Below are positions 1-14,259 of a stretch of 64,000 nt of DNA, piece by piece (position 1 is the stretch's first letter; each line of letters begins with the position of its first letter). The position numbers and the translations under genes were made by a program. The notes below the pieces were generated by a model that worked only from the letters and a program-made list of their open reading frames with translations, did not search any database and had not been told where the DNA came from. The DNA is from Rosellinia necatrix (Eukaryota; Ascomycota; Sordariomycetes; Xylariales; Xylariaceae), in assembly GCA_021209875.1 (NCBI GenBank), contig JAGYVD010000003.1, forward strand, positions 1,798,001-1,862,000, written 5' to 3'.

Positions 1-655
1 TTTAAAGAAAGTTAATTTTATATTTTTTTTATATTTTTATATTTTTATTATATTTTTATATATATTATATTTATTATATTTTTAATATATTTTATATTAT
101 TTCTTTTAGAATATTTTATCGGGATTTTTTATTTATTTAAAGAATTATGGTTTTATTATATTTTTTTATAAAATTTAAATATTTAACATAATAGTTATTA
201 TTTTAATTTCAAAAATATTTATATTTTTAATTAAACAGTCATAAAAATATGTATAATTAATACTAGTTAAATAAAAGCTGTTTAAAAATTTTATTATAAG
301 CTTAATTATAATAGTTTAATAAATATTTATAAATATTAAATTAAAACTAACGTTTAAAAAATTCAAATAATATATATATTAATAAAATAAATATAATAAA
401 TAATAATATTATTTTATATTATTTTAATATAGTTTTAATAATTTTATTTATTTTTTAATAAAATTATTATTATTTATTTTAAATAGTTATCATTTTATAT
501 TTATTTAATTGAAAAGTTTTAATTTTTATTAAGTTTTAAATCATATATTATTATAATATTTATTATATATTAATATATATAAACATTTATAAAATTTTTA
601 AATCTAATTATTAATTTTTTAGTTCTTTAAAAATTTTATTATTTTTATTATAGCT
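1..655. other. AT-rich gene-free block, left flank
   Basis: Almost pure A/T sequence with no open reading frame and no recognisable motif. It borders the outer retrotransposon and has the same base composition as the RIP-damaged elements, so it is probably older repeat DNA mutated beyond recognition. That is inference; no repeat family could be assigned. Confidence 0.6.
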
Positions 656-660
656 TTTAT

Positions 661-933
661 TATCATGGCCCAAGGCCATGATAGCGATCTCTGATTGGCT
701 GACTGGCCGTCTGGCCAGCCGATCCCTGATTAGCTCCCTAGCTAAAGCAGATACAGGCATAGAGTAATAAATATAGTAGGCCAGTTATGTAATAAATAGC
801 TAGTAGTATATATAAGTAGAAATTCTGGCCGTCGGCCCTATATATAGTTTTTTTTTTTTTTTAACTTTAGTTTTTTTTTTTAATATATAAATATAATTAA
901 ATTTTTTTAACTGCTGTTATTGCAGCTATTATA
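661..933 (+). repeat. 5' LTR of outer retrotransposon
   Basis: 273 bp, the same length as 13987-14259. Over the first 30 bases the two LTRs differ at 10 positions, and every difference is a C/T or G/A transition. The original TG start is now TA and the CA end is now TA. This is the less mutated copy, and it keeps the GGCCGTCGGCC and CTGGCCGTCTGGCC segments. Confidence 0.85.
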
Positions 934-1114
934 AAACTAAAGTTTATTTTTTACTGTTTAAAAAAATATTAAATTTTTTTTAATTCATTAATACTAATTA
1001 ACTAATTAACATGTTAAAATATTATAGTAAAAAAAACGACCTGACTTTTTTAGTAAAAACTAAACTATAAGTACGTTTTAAAAAAAACAATTTAAATAAA
1101 CTAGCACTCCGGAA

Positions 1115-1122
1115 CGTTAATC
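1115..1122. repeat. Left copy of 8-bp direct repeat flanking inner element
   Basis: cgttaatc directly precedes the inner 5' LTR, and the identical octamer directly follows the inner 3' LTR at 7887-7894. Counting it once makes the outer element's leader collinear and equal in length with the matching stretch of the inner element, which supports a target-site duplication. Confidence 0.75.
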
Positions 1123-1372
1123 TGTTATGACCCACAGCCATAATAGCCCTGATTAGCTGCACGAATAAATGGCCTGGCGGCCTCTGATTAATTCTCCGGC
1201 TAAATAAGTACAAAAGGAGGTAGTAAATACAATAGGCCAGTCATATAGTAAATAGCTAGTAGTATATACAAGTAAAAATTCTGGCTGTCGGCCTTATATA
1301 TAATTTTTTTTTTTTTTTAATATATAAGTATAGTTGGGCTCTGCTTTAACTACTACTATTACAGCTATTATA
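1123..1372 (+). repeat. 5' LTR of inner retrotransposon
   Basis: 250 bp, beginning TGTTATGACCC and ending in a mutated CA. It pairs with 7618-7886 through the shared GCTGCAYRAATAAAT and TTCTCCGGCTAAATA segments, which the outer LTRs lack. It is about 19 bp shorter than its partner because the AACTTTAG segment between two T-runs is missing, plausibly slippage or recombination across poly-T. Confidence 0.83.
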
Positions 1373-4300
1373 AAACTAAAGTTTATTTTTTATTGTTTAA
1401 AAAAACGTTAAATTTTTTTAACCGACCAAATAATTAATTAACTAATTAATTTGCTAAAACGTGATAGCAAAAAAAAATAATTTAACTTTTTTAGCAGAAG
1501 TTAAACAATAAATACACTTTAAAAAAAACAACTTAAATAAACTAGCTTTATATAATAATGCTTAATATAACTACAATAAACTTTAGCGCTAGTTTTTAAA
1601 GTTTATAAAGTTGTTAACGTAAGCTAATAACACTAATACGGCCGGGCGCTCCAACTAAAAAAATAAAAGCTATAATAAAAATAAAAAAACCAAAAAACAG
1701 ACTTATTAATACTTTTGTACTAAAATTGCACTATTAGCAATAATAGCTAAAGCACGCGTACAGCTAGCTTTTATAAAACTTTATAAAAATTTTATAAAAC
1801 AAATAAAAGCTAACGCCGCTTATTTTATTATAAACAAACAAGCAAAAATAGCTTTTATAGCAATAACAAATAAAAAAAAACATGCATTTTTTTTATAAAA
1901 CAGCTTTATAAACTTTTAATAGTTTATAAAACTAATTTAAAACTACTTTAAAAATATATATTATAAGTTTAAACATTGTTTTTTATTTATAAATGCTGTT
2001 TAAAATATTTTAAAAAACGTTACTAATATAATTAATAATATTAATAATAACTTTATATAAATAATACGTTAAATAAATTAATTTAATTTAAAAAATAAAA
2101 AGTTAAAGCTAATTTAAACCAGGCTTTAATTAAAGCTAATAAAAAATTAAAATTTTAAAAAATTAAATTGTTGCAATATCTGTTTAATTAAATAAACCTA
2201 ATAATTGTTTAAAAATTATTTTAAAACTTAACCTAAAAATTTTAAACTTATAATATATTAAAAAAGTTAAAATTAATTTTAAAAGCTAAACTTTTATGTT
2301 TATAAATAAAAACTAATAAAAATAAGTTAAAAATAAAGTTTAAATATTAGTTTATGTTTTTAAAAGCAAACTTATTAAAAACAGCAATTATTTTTAATAT
2401 AAATTAAAAAAATTAATTATATTATTAATTATATAAAAATAAAGCTTTTAAAAATTTTATACTGTTTATTATTAATAATTATAATAAATTAATGCTAAAA
2501 ACTAGTTAAAAATATTAAACTATTTATTTTGTTTTATAATAACTTTAATAAATATAAAAAGCTAAAATTAAATATTAAAACTTAAAAATAATAATAAATA
2601 ATAAGTTTATTTTATTTTATATTAAGTTTATTTGTTAAACTAGTACAACAAAAATTAACTTAAAAATTTTAAATAAAATATATATAATAAGTTGCTTAAA
2701 CGTTTAAATAAACTTTATATAAATAAACTATATAATAATATAATAGATTTTTTATTTATTATAAATATATGTAGTTATATAATTATTAATAGCAGAAAAA
2801 CTTTATTTAAAACAAAGCTTTAAAAAAAACTAAAATATAAAAAAAATAAAAGCTGGAAAAAGTTTTAACTATAGCTGCTAAAAATAATTTTTAACTAAAA
2901 ATATTTATTAACTATAGAACAACAATAAAAAGTAATAATTATTAAATAAATAAAAACAGAATAAAAATTTATGTTAAATTAAAACTAAATTAATTTAAAG
3001 TTTTATTTTAAAAATAAATGTTTTATTTATTATAAATAAAAATATTATAATAACGATTGCTTTTATAAAAGCAATTTTAACCGACTGGATAATATATATA
3101 TTAGTGCTATTTTTATAAAAACTATAAGAACAGATTATATAAAAAAAATAAATATAAATAAAAAAAAAAAAAAACAGCTTAAAACAACTAAATTTTTTTT
3201 AAGCAAAAATATACTAAAAAAACCTGTTTTTATAAATTATATTATAATAAATAATAAACTTATACTGTTTATTAAAGCTTTAGCTGATATAAAAGCAGAT
3301 ATATATATTTTAATTAATATAATTTTTGCTGTGCAAATAATAAAGTATTTAAGATTTAAAATTATAATAAGTTTTAAACTAGTTATTATTGCTAAATATA
3401 ATAATAATTTAATTTAATAAATAAACTTAGCTTTAAAATTATATTTTAAAATATAAAAAAACTATATAAAAAGCTTTTTAATAATTATTAATATAAAATA
3501 TAACGTAATTATTAAAAAAAATATTATAACTATTATAACGTGCTAATAAATTTTTATATAAACAACTTTTATTTTTAAGCAATTAAAAATTTAAATATTA
3601 AATGTTTAAAATTTTAATAAATAAAACAGAAAACTTATTAAAATATTTTAAACATTAAAAAAATATTGCTTAAAAAAAAAAACTAATAAACTAAAAAAAT
3701 AAAAAATGCAAAAATAATCGATTTAATTAAATGCAGCAAAAAAAAAAATTATAAAGTTAAAATATTTTAAACTAAATATAACAAAAAATTATTTAGCTAA
3801 AAGTTATACTAATTATTAAAAATATAAGCTTAAAAAGTTTTTATTTTTTTAAAACTATTTTAATATAAGTTTTAAAACTTTAGAACTAGCAGATGTTTTA
3901 AGCAAAAAATAAAACTATATAAAAAATATATAAAATAAAAAAAATATTAAGCTAAAAAACTGAACTAGTTTTTAAAATAATAAAAACTAGGCTTAAAACA
4001 GAAACTTTATTAAAAAAAAACGCTTAAAGCTTTTATTAACTTTAGCAAAATATTATTAAATAATATAAACATTAATTAATAAAAATTACAACTATTAAAG
4101 CTATAGCTTTTAATATAATATTATAATAAAATAGCATAGTATATTACAGCATAATTACGCTGCATAAAATTAATAAAATAATAAATAATAAAAAACCTAA
4201 AATAAGCTGTTGTTTAAAAACAAAATAAAATTAAAAAAAAACTTGCGATAAATCGTCTTAAAAGCTTACTATAAATATTTAAATATTTTTTTAAAAATTG

Positions 4301-7300
4301 TTTTAAACAACTTATTTTTATATAAGCTAGGAGTAAATTACTGCTTAATTTTAAATTAAAACTTAAAAACACTAGGGTATAGTTCTTTTTATAAAATGTT
4401 ATTTAAAAAAGCTAAGACCTGCTAATAGTATATTTGCAACAATTTAGCGAAAAAATTTATAAAACTTACGCTGGCTTTTTAGGCCGCTTTTATGTTGTTT
4501 GCACAAAAAAATAACAGATTGTTATGTTTATGCGTTAACTATAAGAAGTTAAATATTTTAATATAAAAGAATTAATACCTGTTGTTATTAATTAAAAAAA
4601 CATTAGCTTGTATAACATAAGTTAAAATATTTATTAAAATTAATATTAAATAAGTATTTTATTATATTTATATTATAAAAAAAAACCAAAAATTAACTGT
4701 TTTTTAAACGTAATATAAAGCTTATTAGTTTAAAGTACTATTTTTTAAATTAATTAACAGGTTAGCGATTTTTTAAAAGCATATTAATAATATATTATAA
4801 AAATACTTAGATATTTTTTATACAGCTTATATTAATAACATCCTGATTTATTTAAATAATAAACTAAAACATTAATATTATATAAATAAAATATTATTAT
4901 GTTTTAAAAAATAAGATTATAAGCCGACTTAAAAAAATATAAGTTTTATATAAAAAAAACTAAGTTTTTAAATTTATTATTAAAACTAAAAATATAAAAG
5001 TTAACTTTAATAAAATCGAGATTATTTATAGCTAAAAAGCATTTAAAAAAAAAAATAAAACGTTATTAAAAAAAATGCGATTATTTTTAAATTTTTATAA
5101 TTTTTATAGAAAGTTTATTTATAAGTATAAATAAATAGCTAAGCTGTTAAATAATTTAATTTATATTAAAGCCGACTTAATTTAGTTAAACTTTTATTAA
5201 AAAACGTTTAAAATGTTAAAAAATAAACTAATTAGCGCGTTAATATTAAAGCATTTTAATTATAAAAATAAAACTTAAATAAAAATAAATATATTTAATG
5301 GTATAACTATCGGCGTTTTATTATAAAAAAAACTGCAGACGTTTTATAACAGCTAATTATATTTTATTTAAAAATTTTTATAATATAAAATTAAATTATA
5401 ATATTTATAACAAAAAATGCTAGCAGTAATTAAAAAGCTGTTTTATTAAAAGCGGAACTAATAAGCTTATAATAACTACAGCTGTTTTTAGTTATTATAA
5501 ATTATGCTGTATTAAAATATTTTAATATAAAAAGAATTTTAAACTTAAAACAGGCTAAATAAGCTAAACTTATTATATATTATAATTTTAATATTATATA
5601 TTGCTTAAGATTAAAAATATAATAATAAATATTTTTTAAATTAATAAAAGATTTAAAAATATAAAAACAGCAAAAAATAAATAAAAACTATAGCTTTTTA
5701 AACTAATAATTTTAAAATAATAAAAATATATATAAAATATATATTATAAAAATATTATATTTTTGCTATTAAAAATAATATTTATAAACGTAATATTTAA
5801 AGCTAATTAATATAATATTAGCTTAAATAAATATTAAAAAAGCTTAAGCTAATAAAAATTTTATCTAGTTAATATTAAAAGATTTTTTATTATATAAAAA
5901 AAAGTTAGTTGTTTTTAAATTAAATAATCTATAAACTTAAATAATTAAAAAAGCTTATATAAAGCTAGCAACAGTATATTTAAGGTGCGGAAAAATAAAA
6001 CGCCTAGTATTACAACGTTATTAATAGCTAAAGCTGCATTATAAAATTAATTAATACGTAGCAAACTATTTTTATTATTTTATAAAAGTTTTTTATAATA
6101 AAATATTAAAAAAGCTGACCTTTTTACTAGTGCTAAACTATATATAACAATATATAGTAGTTAATTTTAAAAGCTTTTTTAAAAACTAGTATAAAAATAA
6201 TGTAATATTTTATATAATTAATAGATTATTAAAACTAAAATAGATAACTATATATAAAAAGTCGGTAATAGCAAAAAATGCCGCTAAAATATATTACGAA
6301 AGTTTTTATGAAATATATAAATAGCTAAAAATAATATTTAATAATAAAAAAGCTAGTTTGTTGTTAATTTTATAAACAAGCTATTAAAATTTATAATATA
6401 AAGCTAGATTTTTTATAATAGAATATTATTAATTAATAAAACAAGTAAAAATAATATATTAATAAATAAATTAACAGCTGCAACTATATATTAACTATTT
6501 TTAAAAAAACTAGTTTAAAGCGCTTTTAGCTTTAAACGCTATATAAACGTTTTTACTTTATAAAACTTTAAAAAAGCTGTTTTTAAAAAAAGTATTAATA
6601 AAAAAGCTAATAAATATAACGTTTAACTAAAAGTTTTAAATAAAAATAAAGCAACTATAAAAAAAACAAGTTAAAAAAAAACTATTTAAAAAAAAAAGTT
6701 TAAGCGTTTGTAAAAAAAGTCTGCGACTACGTTAAAAAAACAAAAATATAAATATAAAAAATATAACAATAAATAATTATATAAGCTAATAAATATTAAT
6801 AAAACTTAAACTTTATAATTAAAAACTATATATTTATGCTATAAAAAAAAAAAAAATAAACCGATTAATTTAATAATAAACTAAACTATTTAATAATATA
6901 ACAAGCTTATAAAATTATTAATATTAAAACTGACTGTTTTAATATATTTAAACTAGAATTATTAACAATATAATAAAAAAGCCGCTAATTTTATATTAAA
7001 CAATTATAAAAATATGCTAATAATTTTTTATTTAAATAAAAAATGTTTTAACTAAAAAAAAAAGTAGTTAATAAAGCGTTAAAAAAAAAAATAAAAAATA
7101 AAAAAGATTTTATTATTAAAAATTTAAAAAAGCTAAAAACACGACGATAATTAATACTTGGCCGCCGACCTAAAAAACGCTTTAGTTAAGCTAAAAAAGT
7201 ACTACAATAAATATTTAAAAAAAACAGAACTATTAAAGCAGCTATAAAACTAAATTAAAACGGCTAAAAAAAATATATTTGCTAAAGCATATAAAAACAA

Positions 7301-7617
7301 TAATATACCGGAAAATAAAACATAGTTAAAATTATAAATAAAACGTAAATAGTACAGTAAATAGTTTAATTAAAAAATAAATTAAATAAAAATTAACTAA
7401 TTAATATAATAAATATAAAACTAAAAGTTAAAAACTTTTAAACTTTAACTAATTATATATATTAAAAATATTCTTTTATTATTTAAAAATGTTAATTTAA
7501 AAATCTTTAGTTTAAGCTTTAAACGTAATATAAACAGCTTTAAAAAAAATCAGCTTAATATATTTTTAGTTCTGCGCGGCTAAAAACTCAGGCTAAATTT
7601 TTTTACAAAAAAAAGAT

Positions 7618-7886
7618 TATTATAACTTACAGCTATAATAGTTTTAATTAGCTGCATAAATAAATAGTTTAGCAGCTTTTAATTAGTTCTCCGGCTAAAT
7701 AGGTATAAAAAGAAGTAGTAAATATAATAGGCCAGTTATATAATAAATAACCAGTGGTATATACAGGTAGGAATTCTGGCCGTCGGCCTTATATATAGTT
7801 CTTTTTTTTTTTTAACTTTAGTTTTTTTTTCTAATATATAAGTATAGTTAGGCTCTGCTCCAACTGCTGCTATTGCAGCTATTACA
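7618..7886 (+). repeat. 3' LTR of inner retrotransposon
   Basis: 269 bp, preceded by an A-rich polypurine tract (about 7605-7617) and followed at once by cgttaatc, the second copy of the 8-bp flanking repeat. Its start is mutated from TG to TA; the terminal CA is intact. Confidence 0.83.
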
Positions 7887-7894
7887 CGTTAATC
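7887..7894. repeat. Right copy of 8-bp direct repeat flanking inner element
   Basis: Identical to 1115-1122. Ty3/Gypsy elements usually duplicate 4-6 bp, so an 8-bp match is longer than expected. Confidence 0.75.
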
Positions 7895-10800
7895 GATATA
7901 ATTACTGCAAATTTTATCGCTAGTTTTTAAAGTTTATAAAGTTAGTATTATAAGCAGATAATATTAATATAACAAAACGTTTTAAATATAAAAATAATAG
8001 TTATAATAAAAACAAAAACAAAAAAAAATAAACTTATTAATATTTCCGTTTTAAAATCGCGCCGCTCAAAATAATAATTAAAGCTTATATATAGCTAGCT
8101 TTTATAAAATTTTATAAAAATTTTATAAAATAAATAAAAACTAATGCAGGTTATTTTATTATTAATAAATAACTTAAAATAGTATTTGCAGCAATAACGC
8201 TTAAAAAAAAACATATATTTTTATTATAAAATAGTTTATAAAACTAGTTTAAAACTATTTTAAAAAAATATATTATAAATTAACACATTATTAATTATTT
8301 ATTAGCGCTGTTTAAAACATTTGAAAAAATATTATTAATTTAATAAATAAAATAAATAATAATTTTATATAATTATTATATTAAATAAACTAGTTTAGCT
8401 TATAAAATAAAAATATTAAAACTAACTTAAATTAAGTTTTAATTAAAACAAACAAAAAAATTAAAATTTGAAAAAATTAAATGGGTATAATGTTTGTTTA
8501 ATAAAACAGAATATTTAATAGTTACTAAAAAACTATATTAAGTTAAAACTTAAGCATTTTTAATTTATAATATATTAAAAAAAAATTAAAATTAATTTTA
8601 AAGCTGTAAAACTATTAGTTTTTATAAGCAAACAGCTAATAAATAATAAACTAAAAATAAAATTTAAATATTCGTTTATGTTTTTAAAAATAAATTTATT
8701 AAAAACAGCAACTATTTTAATATTAATTAAAAAAAATCGATTATATTATTAATTATATAAAAATACAGCTTTAAAAAACTTTATGCTGTTTATTATTAAT
8801 AATTATAACGCACTAATACTAAAAACTAGCCGAAAAGTTTTAAACTATTTTTTTTTGTTTTATAATAATTTTAACAAATATAAAAAAACTAAAATAAAAT
8901 ATTAAAACTTAAAAATAACTATAAATAATAAGTTTATTTTATTTTATATTAAGTTTATTTAATAAGCTAGCACAGCATAAGTTAATTTAAAAAATATTAA
9001 ACAAAACATATATAATAAATTATTTAAACGTTTAAATAAACTTTATATAAACAAACTATATAATAATATAATAAACTTTATTATTTATTATAAATATATA
9101 TAGTTATATAATTATTAGCAGCAAAAAAACTTTATTTAAAACAAAGCTTTATAAAAAAAAAAAATCTAAAAAAAAATAATAAGCTAGAAAAATCTTCGAC
9201 TTAAGCTGTTTAAAACAGCTTTTAATCTAAAAGCTTTTATATATTAAAAAACAATAATAAAAGCGTTGCTATTATTAAACAAGCAAAAAACAGAACAAAA
9301 ATCTATATTAAATTAAAATTAAACTAGTTTAAAGCTTTTATTTTAAAAAACAAATGTTTTATTTGTTATAAATAAAAATATTGCAGAAATAATTATTTTT
9401 ATAAAAACAACTTCAACCGATTGAATAATATATATGTTAGCGCTATTTTTATAAAAACTATAAAAACAGATTATATAAAAATAAAAAACATAAATAAAAA
9501 AAAAAAACAGCTTAAAACAAATAAACTTTTTTTTTAAACAGAAAATATTAACACTTAATATAATATAATATAAAAAATCTTGTTTAATTATTTAAAAACA
9601 TTTTAAAAAAATCAGCTTTTATAAATTATATTATAATAAATAATAAATTTATAATATTTATTAAAACTTTAGCTAATATAAAAGCAGATATATATATTTT
9701 AATTAATATAATTTTTATTATTTAAATAATAAAATATTTAAAACTTAAAACTATAACAAGTTTTAAACTAGCTATTATCGCTAAATATAACAGCAACTTA
9801 ATTTAATAAATAAACCTAGTTTTAAAAATATATTTTAAAATATAAAAAAATAATATAAAAAGCTTTATTAATTATAGTTAATATAAAATATTATATAATT
9901 ATTAAAAAATACTATAATTATTACAACGTATTAATAAATTTTTATATAAACAACTTTTATTTTTAAATAATTAAAAACCGGAGTATTAAGCTTTTAAGAT
10001 TTTAATAAATAAAATAAACAACTTATTAAAATATTTTAAATATTAAAAAAACGTTGCTTAAAAAAAAAAGCTTATAGACCGCAAAAAGAAAAAACATAAA
10101 AATAAGCGACTTAATTAAAAGCAGCAAAAAAAAAAGCTGCAAAAATAAAATATTTTAAACTAAATATAGCAAAAAATACTTTAATAAAAAATTAAGCCAA
10201 CTATAAACAATATAAACCTCGAAAACTTTAGTTTTTTTAAACTTATTTTAATAGTTATTTTAAAGCTTTAAAACTAACAGTTATTTTAAATAAAAAATAA
10301 AACTATATAAATAATATATAAAATAAAAAAATATTAAATAAAAACAGAAATATTAATTTAATTCTAAAAGCGGTAAAAATTAAACTAAAAATAAAAACTT
10401 TATTTAAAAAAAATGCCTAAAGCTTATACTAACTTTAATAAAACATTATTAAATAATATAAATATTAACTTTTAAAATTATAACTATTAAAGCTATAGCT
10501 TTAAATATAACGCTATAATAAAATAATATAATATATTATAATATAACTACGTTATATAAAATTAATAAAATAATAAAATATAAAAATAAAAACTTAAAAT
10601 AAATTATTATATAAAAATAAAGCAGAACTAAAAAAAACTTATTATAAATTATTTTAAAAGCTTATTATAAATATTAAAATATTTTTAAAAGCTGTTTTAA
10701 ACAACTTGCTTTTATATAAATTAAAAATTAATTATTATTTAATATTAAATTAAAACCTAAGTTTGTTAAAATATAGCTTTTATATAAAATATTATTTAAA

Positions 10801-13800
10801 AAATTAAAACGTATTAACAGTATATTTATAATAACTTAGCAAAAGATTTTATAAAACTTATACTAGCTTTATAAACAGCTTTTATATTTTTATATATAAA
10901 AACAACAGGTTTTTATGTTTAAATATTAATTATAAAAATTAAATGTTTTAATTTAAAAAACTAATATTTATTACTACTAATTAAAAAATATTAGTTTATA
11001 TAATATAAACTAAAATATTTATAAAAATAAATATTAAGCAGGTATTTTATTATATTTATATTATAAAAAAAAAAAAGAATTAATTATTTTTAAACTTAAT
11101 ATAAAGCTTATAAGTTTAAAATATTATTTTTAAGTTAATTAATAAGCTGGCTATTTTTAAATATATATTAATAATACGTTATAAAAATACTTAAATATTT
11201 TTATATAGCTTATATTAATAATATTTTAATTTATTTAAATAATAAACAAAAATACCGATATTATATTAATAAAATGCTATAACGTTTTAAAAAATAAAAC
11301 TATAAGTTAATTTAAAAAATATAAATTTTATATAAAAAAACTAAGTTTTTAAATTTATTATTAAAACTAAAACAATAAAAGTTAATTTTAATAAAATTAA
11401 AATTATTTTTAGCTAAAAACGCTTGAATAAAAAATAAAGCGCTATTAAAAAAATACGTTTATTTTTAAGCTTTTATAACTTTTATAAAAATTTATTTTAA
11501 AATATAATTAAATAATTAAATTATTAAATAATTTAATTTATATAAAAGCTGATTTAATTTAATTAAAAGTTTGTTAAAATATATTTAAAACATTAAAAAC
11601 AAGCTAATTAATATATTAATATTAAAACATTTTAACTATAAAAATAAAATATAAATAAAAATAAACAAGTTTAATAAAAGCACAGCTAGCATGTTATTAT
11701 AATAAAAATAATAAATAATTTATAACAGCTAGTTATATTTTATTTAAAAACTTTTATAACATAAAATTAAATTATAATATTTATAATAAAAAATATTAGC
11801 TATTAATAAAAAATTATTATATTAAAAACAGAATTAATAAGCTTATAATAATTATAACTGTTTTTAATTATTATAAATTATATTATATTAAAATATTTTA
11901 GCATAAAAAATTTTAAATTTAAAATAAGCCGGATAAACTAAGCTTATTATATATTATAACTTTAATATTATATATCGTTTAAAATTAAAAATATAATAGC
12001 AAATATTTTTTAAACTAATAAAAATTTAAAAATATTAAAACAATAAAAAACAAACAAAAACTATAGCTTTTTAAACTAATAATTTTAAAATAAAAAAAAT
12101 ATATAAAATATATATTATAAAAATATTATATTTTTATTATTATTAAAAATAATATTTATAAACGTAGTATTAAAAATAAATTAATATAATATTAGTTTAA
12201 ACAAATATTAAAAAAAGCTTAAGCTAATAAAAACTTTAATTAATTAATATTAAAAACCTGTTATTATATAAAAAAAACTAGTTGTTTTAAATTAAACAAT
12301 TTATAAACTTAAATAATTAAAAAGTTTATATAAAATTAATAACAGCATATTTAAATTATATAAAAATAAAATATTTAATATTTTAATATTATTAATAGCT
12401 AAAGCTATATTATAAAATTAATTAATATATAATAAACTATTTTACTGCTCCGCAAAAATTTTTATAATAAAATATTAAAAAACTAATTTTATTATTAATA
12501 TTAAAATATATTTAATAATATATAATAATTAATTTTAAAAGCTTTTTAAAAATAAATATAAAAATAATATAATTTTTATATAATTAATAAACTATTAAAA
12601 CTAATATAAACAACTATATATAAAAATTTATAACAGCAAAAATATTATTAAAATATATTATAAAAGCTTTTATTAAATATATAAATAGCTAAAAATAATA
12701 ATTAATAATAAAAAAAACAGTTTACTGCTAATTTTATAAACAAACTATAAAAAATATATAATATAAAACTAGATTTTTTATACCAGAATATTATTAATTA
12801 ATAAAATAAATAAAAATGGTATATTAATAAATAAATTAAAAGTTGCAACTATATATTAATTATTTTTAAAAAATTAATTAAAAATATTACTAGTTTTAAA
12901 TATAGTTTAAATATTTTTATTTTATAAAGCTTTAAAAAGCTATTTTTAAAAAAATGCTAATAAAAAGCTAATAAATATAACGTTTAATTAAAAGTTTAAA
13001 TAAAAATAAAATAATTATAAAAAAACTAATTAAAAAAGTTGTTTTAAAAAAAACACAAGTATTTATAAAAAAGTCTGCGATTATATTAAAAAATAAAAAT
13101 ATAAATATAAAAATATAAAAATAAATAATTATATAAATTAATAAATATTAATAAAACTTAAACTTTATAATTAAAAACTATATATTTATATTATTAAAAA
13201 AAAAAAAACCAACAGTTTTAATAATAAATTAAACTATTTAATAATATAACAAGCTTATAAAATTATTAATATTTAAACCGATCGCTTTAATATATTTAAA
13301 CTAAAGTTGCTAATAATATAGCAAAAAAGCCGCTGGTTTTATATTAAGCAAATATAAAAATATATAAATAATTTACTGCTTAAACAAAAAATACTCCGAC
13401 TAAAAAAAAAAATAGTCGATAAAACGTTAAAAAAAAAAAAAAAAAAATCCTGTTATTAAAAATCTAAAAAAGAAAATTGTTTTATAAAATGTTTTAAATA
13501 AATTAAAAATATAATAATAATTAATATTTAACAGCCGACTTAAAAAACGTTTTAATTAAGCTAAAAAAATATTATAAAAAATATTTAAAAAAAATAAAGC
13601 TGCTAAAACAATAATAAAAATAAATTAAAACAGCTAAAAAAAATATATTTATTAAAGCATATAATAATAATAACGCTCCGTAAAACAAAATATAGCTAAA
13701 ATTATAAATATAACATAAATAATATAATAAATAACTTCATTAAAAAACAGATTAAATAAAAATTAACTAATTAGCATAATAAATAAAAACTATAAATTAA

Positions 13801-13986
13801 AAACTTTTAAATTTTAATTAATTACGTACATTAAAAATATTTTTTTACTGCTTAAAAATATTAATTTAAAAATCGCTAGTTTAAGCTTTAAACGTAGCAT
13901 AAACAACTTAAAAAAATCAGCTTAACATATTTTTAGCTTTACGCGCGGTTAAAAACTTAAGCCAAGTTTTTTTGCAAAAAAAAAAT

Positions 13987-14259
13987 TATTATAGCTTAAA
14001 ACTATAATAACAATCTTTAATTAGCTAACTAGCCGTCTAGCCAGCCGATCTTTAATTAGCTTTTTAACTAAAGCAAATATAAACATAAAATAATAAATAT
14101 AATAAGCCAGTTATATAATAAATAGCCAGTAATATATATAAGTAAAAATTCTGGCTGTCGGCCCTATATATAGTTTTTTTTTTTTTTTAACTTTAGTTTT
14201 TCTTCCTAATATATAAGTATAATTAAATCTTTTTAACTGCTGTTATTACAGCTATTACA
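13987..14259 (+). repeat. 3' LTR of outer retrotransposon
   Basis: 273 bp, matching 661-933 base for base in length, with differences that are transitions. It follows an A-rich polypurine tract at about 13974-13986 and ends in an intact CA. Confidence 0.85.

Larger units (their letters stand above)
1123..7886 (+). mobile_element. Inner (nested) Ty3/Gypsy LTR retrotransposon, RIP-degraded
   Basis: Related to the outer element but younger, since it sits inside the outer leader. LTRs are 1123-1372 and 7618-7886, with an internal part of about 6.25 kb. Relics in order on the + strand: a Gag CCHC knuckle (3019-3062), an aspartic protease region (3276-3320; the expected D-T/S-G now reads D-I-K), an RT segment reading CVNYKKLN (4531-4554; Gypsy consensus CVDYRKLN) and AYINNILIY in place of the YxDD box (4825-4851). 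A purine-rich tract precedes the 3' LTR. No frame stays open. The leader after each 5' LTR is closely similar between the two elements, so they belong to one family with two LTR variants. Confidence 0.82.
661..14259 (+). mobile_element. Outer Ty3/Gypsy LTR retrotransposon, RIP-degraded, split by a nested element
   Basis: Bounded by two LTRs of exactly 273 bp (661-933 and 13987-14259). Its internal part is 934-1122 plus 7895-13986, about 6.3 kb once the inner element is removed. Relics read left to right on the + strand: a Gag CCHC zinc knuckle (from 9355, first two Cys codons intact, His and last Cys mutated to Tyr codons) and reverse transcriptase. The YxDD box (about 11208-11233) now reads AYINNILIY, as expected if both Asp codons took G-to-A changes. 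Stops occur every few codons, so no protein can be made. A 5-bp tttat lies before the left LTR (656-660) and after the right LTR (14260-14264) and may be the target duplication, but this is weak in AT-rich DNA. Gypsy rather than Copia follows from the RT motifs. Confidence 0.82.

Noticed and set aside
1022..1213. Short frame within the retrotransposon leader and inner 5' LTR
   Set aside because: Spans the outer element and the inner LTR; cannot be a gene.
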